Assembly (NCBI GenBank): GCA_963704815.1 | Contig: CAVPHU010000005.1 | Location: 186,001 to 250,000 of the forward strand | From: DATKWD01 sp963704815 | Lineage (GTDB): Bacteria; Actinomycetota; Acidimicrobiia; Acidimicrobiales; Salinilacustritrichaceae | Direction of reading: 5' to 3' | DNA: 64,000 nt | Shown: one piece after another, positions 23,722 to 31,749 of the stretch | Layout of the letters: each line of letters begins with the position of its first letter | How positions within the stretch are numbered: position 1 is the stretch's first letter | Translations under genes and position numbers: made by a program | The notes under the pieces: generated by a model | What the model was told of the DNA's origin: nothing | The model's input: only the letters and a program-made list of their open reading frames with translations | The model's database searches: none

Positions 23722-25080
23722 GTGCAGATCCGACGGCTGGCCCTGGCATGCCTGCTGTTGGCGGCGCTGCTCGCCGGGTGTGGTGACGACGACGGCGCGG
23801 ACACCGAGCCCGCCTCCGGCGACCAGACCCCATCGGCACCCGCCGCACCCGAGTCGTTCGCCGTCGGCCTCGTCGAGCAGACCTACGTCGACGACACGCG
23901 CGTCACGCCGGCCAACGGCGACATCGCCGAGCTCCCCGAACGCACGCTGCTGACACGGGTGCTCTACCCCGCCGAGGGCGACGCCACGACGCCGACCCCG
24001 GTCGTGGATGCTCCGCCGACGGCCGAAGGGCCGTTCCCGCTGGTCGTGTTCGTCCACGGGTTGGGTGGTTCGTACGAGTCGTTGGAACCGCTGGTCTCCC
24101 GGTGGGCGGCAGCCGGCTACGTGGTGGCCGTTCCCGAGTTCCCACTCACCAACGCGGCGACGCCGGGCGGCCCGGATGCGGCCGACGTGCAACGCCAACC
24201 CGGCGACGTCAGCTTCGTGATCGACCGCGTCCTCGCCGAGAACGAGGGCGACGGGCCACTGGTCGGGGTGGTCGACGGCGAGCTGATCGCCGTCGCCGGG
24301 CACTCGAACGGGGCCATCACCACGCTGGGAGCGGTGGCCAACTCGTGCTGCCGCGACGACCGCGCCGACGCGGCGATCGCACTGGCCGGCACCACGGCGT
24401 CGCCCTTCGCCGACGGGGAGTACGACCTGACCGACGCTCCGCCGATCCTCTTCGTCCACGGCACCGACGACCAACAGGTCAGCTACGACAGCTCGGTCGC
24501 CATGTTCAACCGCGCGCTCGGGCCCAAGGGACTGCTCACCATTGAGGGCCGCGACCACGGCAGCTGGCTGGCCGAAGGACCCGACATCGAGCTCATCGCC
24601 GCCGTCACCATCGACTTCCTCGACGCCGAACTCGGCGGCGAACCCGATGCGCAGGCCAGCCTCGAGGGATTCGAGGCCGACGACATGACCCTCGACTGGG
24701 TCGCCGACGACGGCTCGACCACCACCATCCCGACCATCCCGCCGCCCGAGACCGACCGCCAGGTCACCATCGAGCCGACGACGGGGCTCACCGACGGTCA
24801 GCCGATCATGGTCAGCTGGACCGGGTTCCTCCCCGACGGAACGATCAACGTCGTGCAGTGCGCCGGCGACGGCACCGACAGCGCCAGCTGCCAACTCAAC
24901 GACGCCTTCATCCTCCAACCCAACCCGACCGGCGAGGGCTCGACCACCATCGAGGCGGTCATCGGTGCCGTGGGCGACGGTGTGTGCGACAGGTCGAACC
25001 CCTGCTCGATCGTGGTGAACGACTCGGCGCTCGAGGGCGACGACGCCACCATCAGGATCCCCATCGCGTTCGCCGACTGA
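23722..25080 (+). CDS. lipoprotein alpha/beta hydrolase with C-terminal neocarzinostatin-like domain
   Basis: A 452-residue exported protein. The lipoprotein signal is LALACLLLAALLAGC. Residues about 40-300 form a PAF-acetylhydrolase/dienelactone-hydrolase-like domain (FVHGLGGSY, nucleophile Ser in VAGHSNGAI, HGTDDQQV, GRDHGSW). The last 105 residues (VTIEPTTGLTDGQPIMVSWTG onward) match the immunoglobulin-like neocarzinostatin fold, with its two disulfide-type Cys pairs. That fold binds small hydrophobic ligands in known chromoproteins. GTG 23722 is chosen as the codon closest to the signal peptide; GTG 23707 is possible. Confidence 0.75.
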   Translation: MQIRRLALACLLLAALLAGCGDDDGADTEPASGDQTPSAPAAPESFAVGLVEQTYVDDTRVTPANGDIAELPERTLLTRVLYPAEGDATTPTPVVDAPPTAEGPFPLVVFVHGLGGSYESLEPLVSRWAAAGYVVAVPEFPLTNAATPGGPDAADVQRQPGDVSFVIDRVLAENEGDGPLVGVVDGELIAVAGHSNGAITTLGAVANSCCRDDRADAAIALAGTTASPFADGEYDLTDAPPILFVHGTDDQQVSYDSSVAMFNRALGPKGLLTIEGRDHGSWLAEGPDIELIAAVTIDFLDAELGGEPDAQASLEGFEADDMTLDWVADDGSTTTIPTIPPPETDRQVTIEPTTGLTDGQPIMVSWTGFLPDGTINVVQCAGDGTDSASCQLNDAFILQPNPTGEGSTTIEAVIGAVGDGVCDRSNPCSIVVNDSALEGDDATIRIPIAFAD

Positions 25081-25099
25081 CCGACCGGCGGCGGAGCGA

Positions 25100-28000
25100 T
25101 CAGTCGACGAGCGCAGCCGCTCGGTCCGTGAGGCCGGCGATGCCATGGCGCTCGCAGCTCGCGGCCACCTCGTCGGCGAGTCGGCGAGCGTGATCGCGAT
25201 CTCGATCGGCGTCGCGCTCGACCAGGGCCTCGATCGTCACGACGGCGAGCTGCGCCCGGGCGGGCACCTCGCCCGCGACGTCGTGGGCGGCAAGCGCCTC
25301 GTCGAAGTCGGTGATGGCTGCATCGAGGTCGCCGCGAGCCATCGCCAGCGCGCCCAAGGCAAGGCCGCTGTGACCCGAGTTGAATTCGGCGGCGTTGGTG
25401 AGCCAGAGGCCTCGGCTCGGCTCGAGGATCTCGGCGAACCGGCCGGCAACCTCGGGCGTCACGTGGCGCAGAACAGGGGCCATGAAGCCGACGACCGAGC
25501 CGTGCCCCCAGCACGGCAGCAGCGGGAACATCTCGTCGAGCCACGTTGCCGCCGCGGCACCCAGCTCGTCGGGGCCGGCGGTGCCGGCAGCCTCGGTCGA
25601 GGGTCAGGTCGAACGGCATCACGACCCACGTCGGCACCGCCTCGAGCACCCCTTGCTTCGCCACGGCCGCTGCTTCGTGGTCGCCGCGGTAGAGCGCCAG
25701 TCGCATGCGGTGCACCCATCGGCCGCCGAGGCCGATGTCGCCCAGGACATCGTCGATCTCGGCGAGACGCTCGAGGGCCGCCTCGGCGTCGTCCCATCGA
25801 GCGGCGTGGAGATGCAACCCGACGCTCACCGTCCGTGCCTGCCACTCGAGAAGCGCCGACCGGGTCCGCCGGCCGACATCGAACATCTCGTCGGCGAGAC
25901 GTCGCACCTCGTCGAAGCGGCCCCACTTCACGTAGGCGTCAGCCTGGTAGTAGAGACTGAGGTGGCGCCGCGTCGTCGAATCGACCTCGCCGATCTCGCC
26001 GGCCATGGCCAGAAGCTCCTCGGGGACCGGCTCACCCCGGAGGTTGTCGCAGAACGTGAGCAGCGCGTCGAACAGGCGTGACGAACCCGTGCGACGCGAC
26101 CATGTCGAGCCCGTCGCGCGCCGCACGGATCGAGTGGGCGGGGTCGGGGTCGTGGATCGAGAGGTGGGCTCGCGCCACCAGCAGATCGGCTCGTTCGGGG
26201 CTGTCGCCTGGTTCGAGAGCCGCCTCGGCCTCGGCGATCAGCGCGAGCCCGTCGGTGGCGTCGATCTCGACCCAGGCGCCCGGGGACGCCAGGGTCACGG
26301 CCGCGCTGGCCAGCAGCTTCGGCAGGTCGTTCGCCCGGGCGATCTGGGCCGCTTCGCGTGCGGCCTCGGCGCCGCAGCGAGTAGGTCGCCCGATTCGATG
26401 TGGGTCTCCGCGAGGACGAGCAGGAGGGTGCCGCCGAGGTCGGGACGATCGTCGGAACTGTCGGCCATCGCCTCCCGACCGCGTTCGATCCAGTCGACCG
26501 CGGTCTCCCACGCGACCGCCCGCCGAGCATCCGATGCGGCAGCGACGACCGCGTCGACCAGCTCACCGAGGTCGACGACCGCCGCAGCTTCGAGGAGGTG
26601 ATGGGCCCGATCGGCGGTCACGGAACCGCCTGCTCGGCCGAAGGCGTCGGCGATGCGAGCGTGGAATCGCACTCTCCGGCTGGTCGACAGCTCTTCGTAG
26701 AGGGTCTGGCGCACGAGCGCGTGGGGGAAGCGGAGCCGATCGACCTCACCGGGCACCTCGGAGAGCAGGTTCCGGTCGAGGGCCGGGTCGAGATCGTCGA
26801 GCACGTCGTCGACGCTGCGGTCGAGTGTCCCGGCCAGCACGGTGAGGTCGAAGTCCTGGCCGATGACGGCCGCGGCCCGCAGCACGCGGTTCGTCTCGTC
26901 CGGCAGCGCGTCGAGACGGCGGCCCACCACCTCGCGGATGCCTTGCGGCACCCCGATGTCGGCGATGCTCTCGGCGTCGGAGACCCAGCGACCCTCGGCC
27001 TCGTAGATGGCTCCCGACTCGGCGAGATGCCGCAGCACCTCGCCGATGAAGAACGGGTTGCCCTCGGTCTCGGTGTGCACCAGCCGAGCCAGCTCGGCCC
27101 CCCGCTCGTCGAGGTCGTGGCCACCGGCACTGGCCATGAGCGACACCACCTCGTCGATGTCGAGTCCGTCGAGCGGGACCCGTTCGACTCCCTCGACCCG
27201 GCGGAGGTCGGCCAGCACCGAGCTCAGGCGATGGGTCCGGTCGAGGTCGGTGTCGCGATAGGTGCCCACCACGAGCACCGAACCCAGGTCGCGTCGACGG
27301 GCCAGGTGCTTGACCAGCAGCACGGTTCCGTCGTCGGCCCAGTGGAGGTCGTCGAGCACCAGGAGCACCGGTGCCATCCGACTCGCACGCCCGAGCAGGT
27401 CGGCGACGGCGTCGTAGACGACCAGCCGAGTCTCCTCGGCGGTGCCGCCGGGCGCGTCGAGCCTGTCGACCCTGGCTGCGAGCGCCGGCACGATGCCGAG
27501 CAGCGCGCCGCCGAACGCGTCGGTGTGGGCGACGATGACCTCGTCGGGGAGATCGGTGATCAACGGGCCGAGCGCCTCGGTGAACGGCCGCAGCGCGGTG
27601 GTGACCTCGTCGTCGGACCGGCCGAACAGCACGGTGCCGCCGGCGTCGTCGGCGATCTCGGCCAGTTCGATGGCCAGCCGGGTCTTGCCCATCCCCGGTT
27701 CGCCCGAGAGCAACACGATCCGGCGACCGCCATCGGTCACCGACTTCCAGGTCAGCGTCATCTCCTCGAGCGCGCCGACCCGACCGGCGAAGGGAAGCCC
27801 ATCAGGACGGCGGAGGGCGGCCGGGAAGCGGACGTGGTCCTGCCGGACCGGCTCCCACGCCACCTGGCTCGTCACCACCGGATCGGCCAGCCCCTTCAAC
27901 TCGAACTCACCCACCGGCTCGAACACGTGGCCACCACGGCCTCGGGCCAGCATGCGGGCCAGTTCGGCCACCAGGATCTGGCCGCCCTCGGCTCGGTCGC

Positions 28001-28340
28001 AGAGGCGCGAGGCCTCGATGACGGGCGTTCCGAAGCAGTCGCCGTCCTCGAGGGTCACATCGCCGGCCGAGATGCCGATCCGCACGACGAACTCGCCACC
28101 GACCCGTTGCTGCATCGACACCGCAGCCGCCACCGCACTCGCAGCGCCGGCGAACCGGGCGAGGATGCCGTCCCCCAGACCCTTGACGACGATGCCCTCG
28201 TGCTGATCGACCGCATCGGTCAGCAACCCGTCGTGACGGCGACGCAGCTCTTCGGCCACTTCCTCACCGACCTCGGTTCGTTGCGCGGTCGACCCCACCA
28301 GATCCGTGACCAAGATGATGGCGGTCTGAGGTTCTGCCAC
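25100..28340 (-). CDS. adenylate/guanylate cyclase-AAA ATPase-TPR regulator, three frameshifts
   Basis: A large regulator of about 1,080 codons. From the GTG at 28340 it has a class III cyclase domain (LVTDLVGST and VKGLGDGILARF give the two metal Asp residues), then an AAA ATPase (Walker A GEPGMGKTR, Walker B LLVLDDLHW), then TPR-like helices. The frame is continuous to about 26370. It then continues through different frames with breaks near 26370, 26075 and 25600, ending at 25100. All segments remain conserved in style (DLLVARAHLSIHDPDP, YYQADAYVKWGRFDEV, LALGALAMARGDLDAA). Indel errors are therefore more likely than decay. A decayed relative is at 46930-48421. Confidence 0.75.
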
Positions 28341-28411
28341 GTCGCGTGCCCCCCTTCGGCGACGCTGACGCTACTGGTCCACGAGTTCACACCCCGAAGG
28401 CGCGGCGGTCC

Positions 28412-28843
28412 TCAGATAGGTGTGCAGCGCACGACCGGGATCTCGCGGTCGGTCTTCTCCTGGTAGCCGGCGTAGCCCTTGTACTCGGCGGTGATCTCGG
28501 GCCAGACCTCGGCCTTCTCGTCGGCCGAGAGGGTCTGGGCGTTCGCCTTCCACTCCTTGCCTTCCATGGTGAGGACGACCTCGGGGTTCTCGCGCAGGTT
28601 CAGATACCACATGGGGTGACGGTCGTCGCCGCCCCACGATGCGACCAGATAGACGATGTCGCCGTCCTGCTTGGGCGAAGTGAGCATGGTCGGACGGGGC
28701 TCGCCCGACTTGCGGCCGGTCGTGACCAGCTTGACCGCCGGCATGCCACCGGCCCGGCCGAGCACGCCCTTGCCCTTGGTGATGCCGAACACCGTGCGGT
28801 GAACGACGTTGAAGGCTTTGGCGAGTTCGTCCTTGACGGGCAT
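28412..28843 (-). CDS. deazaflavin (F420)-dependent nitroreductase family protein (DDN-like)
   Basis: A 143-residue protein with the split-barrel family marks LVTTGRKSGEPR, SWGGDDRHPMWYLNLRENP and the C-terminal YQEKTDREIPVV. Members bind coenzyme F420 and reduce quinones or nitro compounds; the mycobacterial DDN activates nitroimidazoles. The start at ATG 28843 has a -10 box 6 nt upstream. The downstream cyclase-ATPase gene lies on the other side of an 71-bp gap and appears unrelated. Confidence 0.85.
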   Translation of the reverse strand: MPVKDELAKAFNVVHRTVFGITKGKGVLGRAGGMPAVKLVTTGRKSGEPRPTMLTSPKQDGDIVYLVASWGGDDRHPMWYLNLRENPEVVLTMEGKEWKANAQTLSADEKAEVWPEITAEYKGYAGYQEKTDREIPVVRCTPI

Positions 28844-28849
28844 GACCCA

Positions 28850-28855
28850 AGGGTA
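28850..28855 (-). promoter_or_regulatory. -10 box TACCCT, leaderless-type promoter
   Basis: On the minus strand TACCCT lies 6 nt before the ATG at 28843. Confidence 0.4.
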
Positions 28856-28884
28856 GGCATCTACCCGGACGATCGGGCAGCGGC

Positions 28885-30117
28885 TCAGCCGCCGATGCGG
28901 GTCTTGCCGTCGTCGGCCGCCTCGATGCGGTCGGTGACGCTGGTCAGGTCGGCGCGCGATTCTCGCGTCGGAGCATTGGGCCGGCGAGGTGCCTCGTCGC
29001 CGGGGAGCGGCGCGAGACGGATGCTGGTGTAGACGACCTTCCGCGGCTGCGTCACCGGCGGGTAGGCGCGGTGGAGAGTGTCGCTGCAATGGACGGTGAG
29101 GTCGCCGGTCCGGGTCTCGAGCTTGAGCGACGGCAAGTCGAGGCGGGCGTCGCGGCTGAACGGCAGCGTGTTGGCGCGATGGCTTCCGGCGATGACGCCG
29201 AGCGCGCCGCTGTCGACGTCGGCGCCGGTGACCGAGATGCCGACCGTCATGCCGCTGCACACATAGGAGTGATGACCTTGGCCGCAGTCCTTGTGCCACG
29301 GCAGGTCGGACAGGCCCCGCACGATCCCCAGCGGCTTCACGAGCCCCTCGGCCGACGTCGGAGGCCGGAGGGTGTCGCCGGTCAGGTCGGCCAGCCACGT
29401 GAGCCGATCGTCGCCGAGCAGCTCGGTCGTTGCGTCGGATTGTTCGTCGAACCACAACACCCGCACCGGTCGGTCGACACCGTCGGCGTCGGTCGCCCAC
29501 CACGACGCCCCGTCGTCGGGCGTGGCCGCAGCGAGGGCGGCGTCGAGGTCGGCAGCCACGGCGTCCATCTCCGACTGGTCGTACACGCCGGTCAGGTGCA
29601 CGAAGCCGGCCTCGGTGAGGAAGTGCTCGAGCTCGGCCCGGTCGTCGTCGAGGGTGAAGCTGCGGGTGAGGTCGAGCGGCGTGCCATCGGCGTCGAGCAA
29701 CTCGACCGAGCCCGACTCGTACACCGGGCGCCCGTCGAACAGCGCTCGCAGGATCGGCTCCCACCCGATCCAGTCGTCGAGTGTGCCCCTCGACAGATGG
29801 ACATCGGACGTCATGGCCAGGCCCATCGTCGTCTGGACGTCCTGGACGAGGCGGGCCAGCGCGCCCTCCTCGAGTTCGGCCACCACCTGCGCCGAGTCGA
29901 TCCCCGAACGACACCGCAGCGAGCCGCCCCCGAAGGTGAACGTGAAGCCGGTGTGGCCGAGGTCGAAGCCGAGCGACGGCGCATCGAGGACCGACGCGCC
30001 ACGGGCGGCCAGGTCGCCGTGTGCATCGAGCGCGGCCGGCAGCACCTCGTCGACGACCTCGTCGTAGGTGAGCCGACGGATCTCGTCGTAGCGCCTGGTT
30101 CGCGTGTCGATCGACAT
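28885..30117 (-). CDS. phytanoyl-CoA dioxygenase (PhyH) family protein
   Basis: A 410-residue protein whose C-terminal 260 residues form a PhyH-type Fe(II)/2-oxoglutarate dioxygenase. LPWHKDCGQGHHSY gives the HxD iron ligands, VHCSDTLHRAYPP gives the distal His, and KVVYTSIRL the following strand with the 2-oxoglutarate Arg. The N-terminal 150 residues are an extra domain I do not recognise. The very long antisense frame above it is not coding. It starts 2 nt after the DUF2461 stop, so the two form an operon. Substrate unknown. Confidence 0.8.
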   Translation of the reverse strand: MSIDTRTRRYDEIRRLTYDEVVDEVLPAALDAHGDLAARGASVLDAPSLGFDLGHTGFTFTFGGGSLRCRSGIDSAQVVAELEEGALARLVQDVQTTMGLAMTSDVHLSRGTLDDWIGWEPILRALFDGRPVYESGSVELLDADGTPLDLTRSFTLDDDRAELEHFLTEAGFVHLTGVYDQSEMDAVAADLDAALAAATPDDGASWWATDADGVDRPVRVLWFDEQSDATTELLGDDRLTWLADLTGDTLRPPTSAEGLVKPLGIVRGLSDLPWHKDCGQGHHSYVCSGMTVGISVTGADVDSGALGVIAGSHRANTLPFSRDARLDLPSLKLETRTGDLTVHCSDTLHRAYPPVTQPRKVVYTSIRLAPLPGDEAPRRPNAPTRESRADLTSVTDRIEAADDGKTRIGG

Positions 30118-30119
30118 GT

Positions 30120-30770
30120 TCAGCCCCTGCGTTCGTCGACGAGTTCGGTGGGCCCGACGTTGGTGTCGAGCCACTTCACGAGCGGCTTCGCTGCGCCGAG
30201 GAATGCAACGACGCGCTCCTGGGGTTCGGCGGTGTCGAGCCAGCCGCCGATGTCCCACTCCTGCCACGCGATGCACCCCTTCATGCGCAGCAACTCGATG
30301 CGGGCGTGGTCCTTCGGATAGCCCCGGGGTGCGGTCTTGAGGGCGTCGTGGGCCGTGACCTCGATGCCGGCACCGTCGAGCTCGGCGACGGTCCGTTCGA
30401 GCTGGCGGCCGGTCTTGTCGTCGTCGATCGCAGCCCGGAACTTCGCCAGCTGGTCCTTGGCCATCATGTAGTAGCCGGTCCCGACCGAGAAGGCGTCGGC
30501 CGACAGGCTGAGATAGCCGCCCTTCTCCATGGTGGCGGCGATGTTGGTCTTGTAGGGCGTCTTGTCCTTGCTGAAGCGCACGTCGCGGTACGGACGGAAG
30601 ATCTTGCCCTCGCCGTACTTCGGCGCCAGCTCGGCGAGCAGCGATTCCATCGGGGCCTTCACCGATGCTTCGTAGACACCCTTGTGCTCGGTCCAGAACG
30701 CCTTGGTGTTGTCGTCCTCGAGCATCTCGAAGAACTCGATCGCCTCGACCGGCCACCCGCTGAACGCCAT
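30120..30770 (-). CDS. DUF2461 family protein
   Basis: A 216-residue protein with the DUF2461 signature: FFEMLEDDNTKAFWTEHK near the N-terminus, PYRDVRFSKDKTPYKTNI, GYYMMAKDQLAKFRAAI, then PRGYPKDHARIELLRMKG. The family is widespread and biochemically uncharacterised. GGAGGA and a -10 box TACCGT lie just upstream of the ATG. It is the first gene of a pair with the PhyH protein and is divergent from ppk2. Confidence 0.85.
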   Translation of the reverse strand: MAFSGWPVEAIEFFEMLEDDNTKAFWTEHKGVYEASVKAPMESLLAELAPKYGEGKIFRPYRDVRFSKDKTPYKTNIAATMEKGGYLSLSADAFSVGTGYYMMAKDQLAKFRAAIDDDKTGRQLERTVAELDGAGIEVTAHDALKTAPRGYPKDHARIELLRMKGCIAWQEWDIGGWLDTAEPQERVVAFLGAAKPLVKWLDTNVGPTELVDERRG

Positions 30771-30777
30771 TCCTCCA

Positions 30778-30783
30778 ACGGTA
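30778..30783 (-). promoter_or_regulatory. -10 box TACCGT upstream of the DUF2461 gene
   Basis: Minus-strand TACCGT lies 7 nt before the ATG at 30770, in the 73-bp divergent region shared with ppk2. Confidence 0.4.
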
Positions 30784-30843
30784 GACGCGACGATCGGCAC
30801 ACGCTCGTCGAGACGGTGGCTCGACGCGTGCGAAGATCACCCC

Positions 30844-31701
30844 ATGAGAAACTCCGACTCGAGCCTGCCCCCGCACGACCTCGCGGATTGGCCCAAGCCC
30901 GTGGGTGCCGAGCACTACCACGAGAACGGTCGGCTCAGGAAGAAGTACTACGAGAAGGAACTCGGGCGCCTGCAGGAGGAGTTGGTGAAGCTCCAGCACT
31001 GGGTGCAGCAGGAGGGGCTCCGGGTCCTGGTCATCTTCGAGGGTCGAGGCTCGGCAGGCAAGGGCGGCGTCATCAAGCGCATCAACGAACGCACCAGCCC
31101 GCGCATCGTGCGCACCGAGGCCCTGCCCAAGCCGACCGAGCGCGAACAGAATCAGTGGTACTTCCAGCGCTACGTGCCCCTGCTGCCGTCGGGCGGCGAG
31201 ATCGTGCTGTTCGACCGCAGTTGGTACAACCGGTCCAACGTCGAACGGGTCATGGGCTTCTGCACCGAAGCGCAGCACCAGGAGTTCCTGCGCACGTGCC
31301 CCGAGTTCGAGCGCATGCTCGTGCGCAGCGGCATCATCATCGTCAAGTACTGGTTCTCGATCAGCTACGAGGAGCAGGAACGCCGGTTCGCAGCTCGCAA
31401 CGAGGAGCCGTTGAAGCGGTGGAAGCTGTCGGACATGGACCTCGAGGAGCACCGCCTCTACGTGGAGTACTCCAAGGCCAAGGACACGACCTTCCAGTAC
31501 ACCGACATCAAGCAGGCGCCGTGGTACGTGGTGCCGTCGGACTGCAAGCGGCGGGCCCGGCTCAACTGCATCAGCCACCTGCTCAAGCAGATTCCCTACG
31601 AGGACATCGTCCCCGATCCAGTCGAGATCCCCGAGCGCGAGGACATTCCGTACATCCGCCCGCCGGCCGCCGATCAGACCTTCGTCGAACAGCTCTACTG
31701 A
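30844..31701 (+). CDS. ppk2: polyphosphate kinase 2
   Basis: A 285-residue single-domain PPK2. Walker A is FEGRGSAGKGGVIK (67-75 core), the lid region includes PRIVRTEALPKPTERE, and Walker B is FDRSWYNR (123-130). The C-terminus has the family motif KRRARLNCISHLL. It transfers phosphate between polyphosphate and nucleotides in the cytoplasm; the preference for ADP, GDP or AMP cannot be read safely. Length matches one-domain members. It stands alone between the divergent DUF2461-PhyH pair and the SARP regulator. Confidence 0.92.
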   Translation: MRNSDSSLPPHDLADWPKPVGAEHYHENGRLRKKYYEKELGRLQEELVKLQHWVQQEGLRVLVIFEGRGSAGKGGVIKRINERTSPRIVRTEALPKPTEREQNQWYFQRYVPLLPSGGEIVLFDRSWYNRSNVERVMGFCTEAQHQEFLRTCPEFERMLVRSGIIIVKYWFSISYEEQERRFAARNEEPLKRWKLSDMDLEEHRLYVEYSKAKDTTFQYTDIKQAPWYVVPSDCKRRARLNCISHLLKQIPYEDIVPDPVEIPEREDIPYIRPPAADQTFVEQLY

Positions 31702-31736
31702 GTCGTCGGACCCCGGGGCCAGGGGCGGCACGCGCC

Positions 31737-31742
31737 TAGGTT
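31737..31742 (+). promoter_or_regulatory. -10 box TAGGTT, leaderless-type promoter
   Basis: TAGGTT lies 7 nt before the GTG at 31750. Confidence 0.4.
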
Positions 31743-31749
31743 CGACCTC

